From contig JARHVA010000398.1 in assembly GCA_037957365.1 (NCBI GenBank), positions 3,212,001 through 3,276,000 of the forward strand: a DNA stretch of 64,000 nt. Direction: 5' to 3'. A program made the translations under genes and the position numbers. Positions 34,090 to 45,960 of this stretch are shown in pieces. Within the stretch, counting starts at the first letter, position 1. The number at the start of each line of letters is the position of its first letter. The stretch is from Torreya grandis (Eukaryota > Streptophyta > Pinopsida > Cupressales > Taxaceae). The notes below the pieces were generated by a model. It did not search any database. It was not told the origin of the DNA and saw only the letters and a list, made by a program, of their open reading frames with translations.

Positions 34090-37000
34090 TTTGATTTGAA
34101 AGACTAAGGTCACCATTTTTGTCAAAATTTTAAAAAGGGCTAGTTATGAGGATTGTAACCGATGGAACCAAGTTTTAATATGGAGCTACGAAGACTATAA
34201 CTGGTGGAACACACTTTTATGATGGAGGGGAACTCTGCCACCATGTATGGTAATGATATTTTAATTATATAATTACACCATGTTTCTACCATACAATTAT
34301 TTTTATGCTTCTGGTTGTGACACGTGACATGATGGAGATTACTTGGAGAAGCCCATGTGGTGGGTCCCCAGGCCACCATGTGGCTTACCACCATATCCTC
34401 TATTTTCCAAGCTAGCAACCCAACTAGCCATGTAACCTAACTCACAAAGCAACCCAAATTACCACCACATCCTCTATTTGCCAAGCTACAAACCCAACTA
34501 GCCATGCAAACCAACTCATCAAGCAACCCAACTCGCTAAACACCCTGTGCCCAACATGACATAGAAACTCAAGTTAAAAATTGAGCAAATCAATAGCCAA
34601 CCTGAGTTCTAACTCATTCTTAATAGGCTCCCAACTATCCATGCAACCCAACTCATTGAGCAACCTAACTCGCTAAACAACCTGTGCCCAACATGGCATA
34701 GAAACTCAAGTTACAAACTGAGTAACTAGATTGCCAACTCAAGTTCTAGCTCATTCTTAATGGGCTAACATTTTCTCCAACTCGAAAACTCAAGTTAAAG
34801 ATTCTAAACCATATTACCAATTTAAAGTCCAAATTTAGCTTCCTAATTTCAATATAACAAAAGGATACCATGCATGGCCAAATCCATGAGTAACAAATGG
34901 TAGATAAGGCTATTTGAATCCTTATATATATTTACACATGGAAAATGTGGGATTATACATCATATTCAAAATAAGAAGGCTGGTCATGAATATTTTAGCC
35001 ATTATAGGAGGATTTTATATGGAGAGATCATCAAAAGATTTTTGGTAATATGAATACGTGTTGGATAGCCCATGGGAGGAAGACATAATTATAGGGCCTG
35101 AAAGGCCATGACAATGTAATAGATTGAATGGGTATGGAGAACATAGGTAATGGGGAGGCCTTTTAGAAAAGGTTGAGCCTATGGGAGGAGCTCGAAGCTT
35201 GCCGTTAGAGGCATGGTCATAAAGAAGACTGAGGGAAAGGGTTTTTTAAAGGAGATGGTCAGTCAGTAAAGGCCATTGGCCATATCCAATTCACAACATC
35301 ATGAATATTTTTTATGCAGGGTCTAATCTAAAAAAATATCCTTTCATTTGACTAGCTTTACAACCATAGAAGGAGCCCATGAATTGGGCATATTTTATTT
35401 GGGTAGCTCATTCTTGAAGAAGGTCATTCAAATAGATATTACATTTGAACAATGCACACAAGACATTTTTTATGGGCTATGAGTGTAAGAAAAAGGGTAG
35501 ACCAATGCTGAAGGAGAGGTATTCATTCTATTTCTAATAGCCCTTCGGCCATGGAAGGTCTATCTACAGATAGATGTAGTAATCTTGGTGTAGGAATCTA
35601 ATTTGGTTGTCATTGAAATGATGATCAAATGTATGAATTACATGGTCCATTTTGGAATATGTAAAGTAAATCCATTGGTGATAAGAAATAGGATATGGGG
35701 ATGCAAATAATCCTTCCTCATCTTCAGATGGCCATTTTATAGGAAAATAGTCATTGAAAAGAATGTGCAACATTCATTTTGGTCTGTTGACCAGACCCAA
35801 ACCGAGTATGGAGGTAATAATATATTGGATTCTTTAGCCTAAAAAGAATCATATCATTTGATTTAAATAATCTTGGATTATGGTGTGAAGGTATATGTAT
35901 GATTTCATTGTCAAGTTCATTGGACACAGTCAATATCGAAGGCCATTGATGTTGGTTTTGCTAGCAGATCCGAGTGATTTGGTAATACACAAACCAAAGA
36001 TGTTTAAGAGTTTAAGTCTATGGTTTTATTTTGTTTTTATATTTTACATGGATGCCAACTAGGGAGGATATATTTATATGACCATTTAAATAAAATAGAC
36101 ACATATTCCCAAATATCTGACAGACCGATCGAGCCTGAGTCAGAGAGAATATACTCTATTTGTAAAAGGGCAATTAGGATTTGATAAATGCAATTTTGAC
36201 CTACAGGTAAGGATTTTTTCATTGAAATCCATAGTATTACATTTGGTGAAGATGTCTTTTTTAATTTTTTACAGAATAGACTTGTCATTTGAAAATTATT
36301 TGGCATACCCTCTGAATGGGATCTATTATCTTATATTTTAATGATAGGAATATAGTTAATGATCCATGGATGTGTATGCATTGTCCATTGTCCAAGGGTA
36401 GAGGTAATATTTTCATTACAGATTATTTAAACACATAGAGACTTGTGATAGATAAGGGAAATGTGTTTGTGATGTATGTAGAGACCTGTTACTAATTGCC
36501 TCTATTTTTATAAAGCTAGTGGCTATGGAGGGAAAATAGTTACAAGGTTATTTATTATCGAGAGATGTAGATCTATGAATCTAGAGACACTTCTATTTAT
36601 TAATTAACCCCTTTTAAGAATTTTATAGATAATTGAAAAGGAAAAACATGCCCATATTCATGGAGATGAAACATAGATGTTGCTGATGAAGGAGGACGGG
36701 TTCAGAGCCTTCATTATTAGATTTCAACATTGATATAAGTTTCTTAAAATCCACTTATGATGTAAGTTGAAAAGTGTATATTTGAATCATTTTTATAAGG
36801 GATTGAATTGTAGTTAAGCAATCCTAGAGACGTAGCCCAAATGATGGGTGAAATCCATTATCACTTCTGGTGTCACTCTTCATTTTAGTTGTTTTATTTT
36901 AATTTAGTTGCAAATGGATTGATAAAATACTAGAAACAAATGAGAAGTAGTAAATGACATATAATCATAAGTTTTTATATGCAAGAAAGAGTTTAAAAAT

Positions 37001-37111
37001 TTATCTGATTAACTTCACTCAATCCCAAATTTATGTATCAATTCTATTTAACTAAGGAATTGAGATATTTTAGTATCCATTGCACAAATTGTTTGTCCAG
37101 TTTATGGATCA
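34090..37111 (+). repeat. 3' LTR of element D
   Basis: A 3.0-kb LTR, uninterrupted, ending TTTATGGATCA. Compared with the 5' LTR it contains expanded subrepeats at 34385-34775 and an extra segment at about 36345-36520. Stop-rich frames within it, including minus-strand 35564-35773 and 36037-36306, are not coding. Confidence 0.8.
34385..34775. repeat. Subrepeats in the D 3' LTR (CAACCCAACT-rich)
   Basis: A unit of about 137 bp starting near CCATGCAA at 34502 is repeated from 34639 (both contain CTCGCTAAACA and CTGTGCCCAACATG). Just before, a shorter unit of about 75 bp (CCTCTATTT-CCAAGCTA) is also doubled. The 5' LTR has a single, shorter version, so the expansion is specific to this copy. 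Confidence 0.7.
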
Positions 37112-37116
37112 TCTAC

Positions 37117-40100
37117 ATCAACACTTCATTATGGAGGTTGTGAAAGATGATTGGGCTAGGAAAACTAATCAAGAGGTCATAGAATGATAGTAATGATTAT
37201 AAAAATCACTCAAACTTCACACTTCACATGACATGAAAATAATATTTTAAAACTACATATGAATGTTAGAAAAGGATAACATGACAAGGAAGACTAAGCA
37301 TAACACTTGACAAGATCAACTAGTCATACACACAAAATAAAAATAGTCAAAGGAGGAGGTAAAACCAATATTTTCTCATTTATCATAGGAATAAAAATGG
37401 GTAGGGCTTCACCATATCTAGGTGGAGTATGAATACAAAGATTAATATGGCTAAATTTATAGAGAAATGAGGGTAAAAGAGAGAGAGGGGCATAGACGTG
37501 AGTTTTAAAAAGTGTCAAGTGAGAGTTATAATCAAGAAGGGAGTTATAAATAGTTTAATTAGGTCTCCAAATACATGTGTTACTTACTTTAAGATGCATC
37601 TTATTCTAAATGGTGTGGGAGTTTCTCTCTTGCTTGACACCTTTGTCTTCTTCAAAATTGCCCTTCTCTTGGCTTGTGAGGAATGACACATGGAATTATT
37701 GGTCATAAACTAACCTTTAATTTATTATGACTTATTATTTAAAAAAATTAATCTAATTAAGATATATTCAAACTCACATCTCAGTGGTGATCATTAGACA
37801 ACTCTTTAGGTGACTTGAAACCCCTTAGTCTTACTATGCCTGTCTTGCCCAAATGGCTCAAATATTGATTTCACCTTTATGAGTGAAACTTAAATTCATG
37901 AAAGGGATATAAATGTATTAATAGACCTAAAATAACTCATTTAGATCCATCAAATGATCATAAATGCATCATGTTGCACCTTAATCTCTCCTAGCCCTTA
38001 ATTCCTTATAGCCCTAAAAACACACAAAACTCATTGTGTAGAAGATTGTACATATATATTGGAAAATTGAGCATGTATTTGAGAACCTAGTATGCCATTA
38101 CAAATTTTTTCCAAATTTATTGACCTGAAAATAAGTGAAAGTACACTTATTTACCCCTTTTATCTCTCTAATTAGGCCTTAATTAAGCCTCTAAGCCTAT
38201 AATATGAGTTTTGGCTCAAATATTATCATACACCTATGAAATCATAAATAAGTGTTTGATTCACTTTTCCTACCCCATGACCATGCTCCATGTCAAATTT
38301 GGGCTTCTAATACCTTGTGTAGATAGGTGAACAATGAAATGGCCAAAAAATCTAGCCTTTCACAAGCCTTTTTCATGCTGCCTTCAACAATCAAACTTGT
38401 TTGAGAAATTCCAAGATTATGTGTAGAATTTTTGACTTGAGGGGATAAAATAAACCTCAATATATCCTACCTAATGGTTTTCATCTATCCATAAGGTCAA
38501 ATACCCTATTTGAGCCTAAGAACTCATAAAAAACACAACATTTAATGAGTTAGTATAGGTGCAGGTACAAGAAAATATCATAGTGATAGTATTCTTGGAG
38601 TGAGGAATGATTTTTAGGTGGTTTAAAGATAAATAAAACTCACTTAAAATCAATTGGGAAGTCAATCTCTCTCATTGGGTCATTACTAGTCTTATTGGCA
38701 GCCAAAAACATGTTTATCATCTTAATAATGATTCATAAAACTCAGAGCCTTAACCAATGAAAAAATTACATAGATCACAAGTATAAAAGTCCCATTAACA
38801 TATAATATGATCTTGGGATCCCATTCAACTTATCTGTATGTTCTAAGCTTGAGAAGGTGCCTCTTAGGCTAGAATGTCTTCATTTGTGAGGTTAAGAGAG
38901 AAGAACATGAATGAAAAGGGTCAATAATACTTAGTTTTGGTCTCAAACTCCTCATTGAGGTATGTATCATCCAAATTAACCTATTTATATAGTCTTAATT
39001 ATCATTTATCTCCATAAATATACTATGACCACCATTAGCTTAGGCTTAGGGTTTATGAGCATATCAATGTACATGACCCTAACTGACTATATTTGACCAT
39101 TTATTATCTATATAGTGAGTTTTAAGATTATGAAATCACCTTATAACATGTTTTAATATAATTTAAACTTCAAATATTCAAACTCTTCTTTCAAAACATG
39201 TATGATTCTATCATTCATATGCATAACCCTTTATAGTCTTTAATAGACCTCTTGACTGAGTTCATATGAGATCTCTATTTTGAATGGTTCCTTGTAACAC
39301 CCATGTTTAATTTTAAAATCTTCCTTGAAGTCTCTCATAATATATTTTTATATCTAAAATACAACTCTTATTCATCTATTTCCTTCAAACAATAACTCTT
39401 CACCATTTACCACACATGCCTATGCGTGTGGGCTTAAGCTTACCTAGGTTAAACAGTATTATCAAAGTTTGAAATTATATTTATTGGAATTGGAAATCAT
39501 ATAGAGGTGTAATTATAAAAATAAAGATTTATTTTAATAAAACTTTATCCTTCCTACGTACTTTGTCCCCCAAACCAAAAAGGCATCTCTCTTCATCAAG
39601 ATTATACAGGGCTAACTATGTTTTTCTGATTGTGTGACTACAGGGCTTAAAGTAAGTTTGTTTTATCACTATTATAATAATATTTTAGGTTTATATTTAA
39701 TTTATAGTGATATTTTTCATGTTTATTATCTATCTAAACCAAACTCTTATGCAAAACATTGCATCTTCCCACTCATATTTGAAGGTGAATTTTGCACTCT
39801 CTAGTTGGCCTACAGTAGCTGGTTTGACTATCTTGAGTGTTAGGCTCTAAAATCAAATTTTATAAATTGAGTTTGACCTATTAAAATGCATAGAGCCTAA
39901 ATTTTTCTCACTATAACTCCTTCTAATCCTTCAAGACTTCACTCCATAATGCATGTGTCATCTTCTCTCTCAAGTTTGTCCAAGACATGATTATATGTGA
40001 CAGTTTGTGACAAGGCTTTTGCATGATATTATGACCTTGAAATCCACTTGATATAAATTCATGATGTGTGAAATTTCTCTTATTATTATGTGACTTGTTT

Positions 40101-41969
40101 TAAAATACCTTATCTATGTCAATGGTATTAGTCAACTTGGTCATTGCCTTAGTGCATATAGTCCATCTTCAAGGGATTTAGGTGTACTTGGAGTCTTACA
40201 CTTCTTTATTCGTATTTAATTTATCCCATATTTAGTACAAAATAAATTATTCTCCATATCTGAATATATTTTGGACCTTCACCATCTAGGTCTTCAAGGC
40301 TTAGTCTCTAATGCAAGAGTATTGTATTTTATGTGCAAAAGAGGCCTATAGGTCTAGACATACATGTAGCTTTGCATTTTCAATGCATGAAATATTTTCA
40401 TGATATATGATTTGATATTATCAGACCTAATAATATTTCATCACCACATAATAATAATTCCCAATAAGTCATGACTCTCATGTGTATTTGATAATGTAGG
40501 ATTAGACCTTTTTCAAGCCATTTTGTGTAGACAACCTATACACAGTCCTTAAGGCTAAACCATTGCATGTTAATTAGAGGGGATAATAGATCCATTAATG
40601 TGAATTTGAATATATTTAAAAGAATTAAAATATTTTGGGAGACATTTATTCACACTCTTTCAACTATTAAAAAACCTAAAGAAATCAATAGACCATAACT
40701 TTTAAAATTGCAAATTGTGCAAAGGAGGAATTTTCTTGTCCATCTATGATCCAACATGCCAAATGGAAATTGAAAAAAAATTGAGGTGGATATTCAAACC
40801 CTATACATCCTCTCTAATTTCTACCATGCCTCCAACCAGTCTGAAACTATCATTTCAAGGAGAAAAATGAACATGTGGGGTTTGTATGCAGTTTTAGATT
40901 ACCCTAGGGTCTTAGTGAATGTTAGTAAAGGAGGTAAAACTAATATAATGACTATGTACATGAATTTTAGTCTTTTTAGGACCCCCTAATTTAAAAAAAA
41001 ATCAGGTCCCAACTCTCCTTGTGCTATACGGAATGAACATCCAAAATTGGATTTTGTGAGCTTACCAAGGAAGCGATGGAAGAAATGAAGCATGTTTTGC
41101 ATTCCATGGACCTATAACTTTATTTAAAGCATGGATTTGACTTTTGAATGCTTGAGAGACACTTATGAAATGTTTTCACCTAAACGTGGATCTCCCAAGG
41201 CCATACAAATTCCTATAACTACCTTTTTGGAGTAATTTCTTGTAAAACTAATGTGGTTTGACATCCTTGACATATATGGCAGTCAGATAACTCCTTAAAG
41301 AAACTTGAAAAGTGTATTTGTATGGATATTTCACTTTGGTCATATTTTTAAAATGTTAAATTTATTTATATGCACTTTCTTTTGCATAAAACTTTACCTT
41401 AAACTCTACAAATAAACCTTAATTTCTCCAAATGTGTATGAAATGTTCATTTAAAGTGATCAAAACATGAGATGATTTTTAAAGACACCTTGGCACCTAT
41501 GACACCTTTTTACCAATATTATTCACACCATGACATGTATGGACTAACACAAGACTAATACAAACCATTACCTTAATTGTATCAAAATAACCTTAAAAAA
41601 TGTTAGCAAGACCACAAAAGACCATTTGAAGACCTCAAAAGGCATGGAATGGGATATTAACAAGGTTTTTAACACATGAAAATCAATTATTTTTTTATAT
41701 GGGTTGGAATTTCGATCTGGGGGGTAAAAAATGCTCAATAAATTGGTGATTCATAATGGTAGCATGCCTGCAATGCTTACTAGACTAGTATCTTTGTCCT
41801 TCCATTATGCAATGGAGTCATTTATGCTCAAAATCAGACCTGATTTAACCTTAACTCAGATAAAAAAATTGAATTGAACTAAAAACACACACAATAAGAA
41901 CAACACACAAAGCAAAGCAAACAAGACAACATACATGTACTAACTAAGCACTTAGGGAAAATAGGATAC
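37117..41969. other. AT-rich intergenic stretch, no gene or element boundary fixed
   Basis: About 4.9 kb without recognisable protein domains. TGTAACACCC at 39295 looks like a common plant LTR start but has no PPT before it and no partner copy. Short frames (37324-37518 minus, 37498-37686 plus, 40786-40989 plus) carry no motif. Probably very old element debris. Confidence 0.4.
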
Positions 41970-43717
41970 AACAAAGCAACTAGTATATACAACTAACATG
42001 AACATATCTTATTCCTCTTGGATTAAAGAGTAAGATTTTGATATATTTTTCTCCATGAGGTGAAAATAATCATGATGAAAGCTGCCTCTTGGACTTTGTT
42101 CTTGTTTTCTTCATCCTCATATTGATTGCCAATCCTCTTGGCATGCTTTCAAGTGAAGTAACAACAACAAACTAGTCACCTATGAACACATATTCATCTT
42201 GTAGTTTAAATACCACTCCATGTTGCTCCTTGATCTTGAATATAACATCACAAGTGATCACATTTTGAATTATAGGAATAATTGTAACCTCATCCAATGA
42301 TGCTCCATCTAAGCATTGTTATTAGGCCTCCATGACATCTTGAGTGACATCATGTTGCTTATCATCCATTGTAAGTTCATCAAAATATTCAAAGGGTTTT
42401 GCATACTCATTCTAAGATGCATCATGGTATTTAATGGATGTGTCTTGATCAACCTCCTCATGAGCATGCTCTCTAATAAGAAATGCACCTTTGCAAAGGG
42501 TTTTAATATCTTGAAGGGACTCAATATACTACTGCTAATCCTAATTTGGATCCCTAATTTGGTTAATTTGAATGAGTCCAACTTGAATAACATCCTCATA
42601 TTTATCTTTAAGAGTTTTTGGGATATTAAAAATCTTGAGCTTTTTTGTGCAATCATGATGTAATTAGGATTCAACCTCTTCTAGTCTAATTTATTGCTTA
42701 TTAGGAACCATTTAAGATTCATTCAAGACCTCAACTTATTTGGATGAGATGTCTTCTACCTCAATATTAATTTCAACCTGATCAACTTGTAATCCTTCTT
42801 TAATATTCCCCTTCACTTCATATATGAAAACTAATTTGACTTTTTATCCTGGAAGTAGAGTACCAATGAAGATCACTTCCTCATACACTTAAATTATCTT
42901 CATCATTTGTAAGTACAATTTAATCTTCTCCATTTACCTCCCATAGGATAGGTTCCTTATCAAAGATGGAAAATGTGGGAGGGTGATGTACATGCTTATG
43001 AGTTAGCTTGGGAATTGAGGGAGCTTTTTTTCTACTTGAGGTCTTGGGAATGGAATATTCTTACACGAATTCTTAAAGGGAGAGAAAATTTAGTTGTGTT
43101 ATGAGTGCCTCCTTACCAACAACCACTTCATTCTTATTATAGTTTTCTTGAGGTTCATTTACAACTACAACTTGATTTCCAACCTTCTCAACTAGGACCT
43201 CTTTTTTGTCTTGGATGGATTCTTAGATAGACCTCTGAGATGGAAAAGCTTTAGGATCCTAAGGAGGGGGAACTGAGGCTTAAATATGCACAAGGTCCTT
43301 TTTGGATTCAATTTCTAAAGATAGGCTTGATTTAAGCTCTATGGATTTTAATTCTAAGGCTTTAATTTGCTTGTCTATACTCTCTTGGAATAGATCTTCT
43401 TGAGGATGGTAAATGACTTCATGAGGATAAGGAACATAAGAAGGTTGATAAGGAATATAATAGGGATCTTGAAATATCTGATCAAACTCAATTTTATATC
43501 CTTTTGAAGTATCCATATTCTCTAATACAAAAGTATACAAATCACTCCTCTCTAATGGATCACTAAAGGATATAGATGCAACTTGAAAAAGCCTAATCAC
43601 TTCCTCATTTGACAAGTTGAACAAACCCTTCTTGCATAGGTTAGTATTTTATTCTCCATCTCATCCATTTCATCTTGATAAGCTTGGGAAGATAGTGAAG
43701 GAAGGGAAGGAGGGTAG
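41970..43717 (-). pseudogene. Element G polyprotein remnant, left part
   Basis: The minus strand has stop-poor stretches with frameshifts: 43624-43280 (SNEEVIRLFQVASISFSDPL, then Tyr/Pro-rich PYYIPYQPSYVPYPHEVIYH, then the heptad-like KQIKALELKSIELKSSL), and further down a segment with SIPKLTHKHVHHPPTFSIFD (about 43020-42950), a Glu/Asp-rich stretch and YEDVIQVGLIQINQI (about 42610-42560). It is split from its upstream part (63675-64000) by element E, with the E target duplicate GGTAG at 43713-43717. It resembles a retrotransposon gag/spacer polyprotein, but no defining domain was recognised. Confidence 0.45.
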
Positions 43718-45310
43718 TGTAGCTCCAAAAATCTAAATGAAACCAATAGTGTTTGGTAGGGGGGTACACAGGGTACTTAAGCAAACCACTAGGAGGCTAT
43801 AAGGCTTCAGCCTTCTATGGGATACAAAAGATCTATAGTGGCTACCAAGTTTTCTAGCTTGCACCAAGATATAGATAGACTTGTAAACTAGTTTAGGGAT
43901 ATCATGATCAAGCACACAAAAAAATAGGTATATCTAGTGGATTTAACCACAGTAAAGCAAGTAACTAAGACTAGACAACTAATTGCATACAAAATGTGGA
44001 AACAATAATGCCAAATAAAGAAAGCTAATAAACGATATGTAAAATTAGAAGAAAATAAAATTTTAGGCTAAATGAAAGAATTTTTAAGCAATAAATATTT
44101 TTTCAAGCAAGGGTTCAAAATCATGCCTAGTTTAAGTTTGAGTTATCTTTTACTTTCAACACTATTATTTTATAACAATGCAATTTTCTAGTTTAGCGAG
44201 AGAGAGAGATTATTTAAGCAAGTTGTATAGATTATTTTAATCATATAAGACCCTACTATGTAATGAAAAACATTTCTAATGTAATCATAACATATGATGA
44301 GAGATATTTCAATCAATGAATATAATATTTAACCACATACAAATGTATAAGCTTCGAAAACTATCCTAGATAGTGCCCTAATAAGATAAATCACTAAAAT
44401 AAATCAAACCATAGCATGTATACTAATGTAAATAAATAATAATTTTAATTTTCAAAGCAAATTACCCTCATATCAAACTCAAGAAAGTGTGCATACTTTC
44501 TACAAACCTTTTATCTAAGCTAGGAAGTAAGAGAGGAAGAGGATTAGGCTATGTGTGAGCTGAGTCTAGACCAAGAGCCAAAAGCTATGGAAGAGGTGAA
44601 GGAGAAACTACCAATCTATGAGAGAGAAAATGTAAGTAGCATAAGAGATAGGTGAAATGGAGTCTTGAAGGAGCAAGGAGTAATCCACAATATTTAGGAA
44701 CATTTTAGAGAGCAATGCAAATCACTAAGATAAGCTGTAGTAGAGTAGGGCATCCCTTATCACAATGAAAGCTATTGTGCCAAGTAAGAACCAAGAGAGA
44801 TTCAATGAGGCAACTAAGGTTTGAGTGTGATGATCAAGTGGGAAGACAAGATAAATAATCTAGGAGAGAGTGAAGAGAGAGGATCAAATGAATGAGAAAA
44901 AGGCATATATCTCAACCCTAATGTGTCAAAAAACTAAAAACTAGTTGTTTTTAGCTATTTAGGCCTTAATAGGGCACGTGTTTTTCCTAGGATATAGCCT
45001 TGAACATGAATTTTTTTAAGGAAACATGTGTCTTAGGCCTTGGATTTCCTCCCTAAGGTATGACCTAGGTCAAAAGGCCACCTAGGGTGGTCAACAAGTC
45101 TCTAAAGGGCTTTAGGGGGTGCCTAAAGAGCCTGTCTAGTATGCAAAATATATGAGATGGACTAAGTATATCTAAGGGATGAGAATATGATGTAAATAAG
45201 GTCTAAGAGAGTGATATATGCCTCAAAGTGGGATAACTAGGGTCAATAGTCTGCATGTGAGCTGATATGTAATCATAAAGAGGAGTAGGGTCATAAGAAG
45301 TACAATTACA
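43718..45310 (-). repeat. Left LTR of element E (3' LTR)
   Basis: A 1593-bp LTR that pairs with 62093-63669. It starts TGTAGCTCCA and ends ATTACA (CTACA in the partner). Differences near the end are all transitions. It was assigned as the 3' LTR because the purine tract lies next to 45310 on the minus strand. Confidence 0.85.
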
Positions 45311-45325
45311 TATGCCCCTAAGGTA
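45311..45325 (-). promoter_or_regulatory. Polypurine tract of element E
   Basis: On the minus strand TACCTTAGGGGCATA leads directly into the LTR start TGTAATTG. Its purine core AGGGGCA and its position support the minus orientation. Confidence 0.6.
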
Positions 45326-45639
45326 CAAGCAATCAATTTTCAAATGAAGGAGTGCTATGTAGTACCTAGAATCCACACAAAAGTAAAGGAAAGAAAGAAC
45401 TAAAAGGATAAAATTAAACATCACCTTCACTTACCAAATAAGTATGATGATAGAAGAAGTCAATGATGTGATCCACGGGTGAGAATGTAAATACTACATA
45501 ATCCAAATCTAACTCTAGCTCTTACGAAGAAGGGACATAAGTGATACCAAATCAAATCATACATTTTATAATGGTACTCAATAAGGCATCAACCCTAGTG
45601 TTCTACCTATAAGGGATATGGGTGAACTAGACATCCTTG

Positions 45640-45960
45640 AATAAGGAGAGAAAATCATGCACCACGCAACTCAGAGCTAAGGATGGACCAGGCACTGGTG
45701 AACTGAGACATGGCTAAAAGTGAGTTAGAAAATAACTACACATAGTACATGCCTAACACATGAGTATTAGTTAAAGCACCAATGATTGCATGATACTTGG
45801 TTGTATTATTTGTCTCATAGATAAGGAGGTAACCAATTATAACAAACTTGTAATCCCATGGGTCATCGATAATCCAAAAAATAATGGTAGGTCCTAAGCT
45901 ATGTTGACTACCACCATCCTTGTGAATCACCACTAAAAGGTGCACTGTGATGGGGGTTGA
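45640..45960 (-). pseudogene. Element E RNase H-like remnant
   Basis: The minus strand reads LVVIHKDGGSQHSLGPTIIF, then DYKFVIIGYLLIYETNNTTK, then YHAIIGALTNTHVLG, followed after a stop by NSLLAMSQ. This parallels the DG-x-S, TNNTAEYEAL and GDS-LL blocks of retroelement and plant-type RNase H, with the second-block Glu now Lys and the third-block Asp now Asn, so it is inactive. The position about 0.4 kb from the 3' LTR, with no integrase after it, means the element lost or never had a 3' integrase here. Confidence 0.5.

Larger units (their letters stand above)
28303..37111 (+). mobile_element. Element D: long-LTR, coding-poor retrotransposon
   Basis: Two direct repeats (28303-32123, interrupted, and 34090-37111) surround a 1.97-kb internal region with a decayed PBS and a clear PPT. 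No gag or pol domain was recognised. LTR start (TGTGATYTGG), LTR end (TTTATGRATCA), PBS context (AATCAAATT) and PPT context (AAAAGCCTCTTTATGGGGAGG, 34069-34089) match element A, though most of the LTR body differs. The likely target duplication is imperfect (TCTCT at 28298 and TCTAC at 37112). The layout fits a LARD-type non-autonomous element. Confidence 0.75.

Noticed and set aside
39295..39310. LTR start at TGTAACACCC
   Set aside because: No preceding purine tract or PBS and no second copy in the window; the motif alone is not enough.
42309..42674. Overlapping plus and minus frames of 115 and 121 codons
   Set aside because: Both are Leu/Ile/Met/Asn-rich shadows. The more protein-like reading is a third frame on the minus strand, described with element G.
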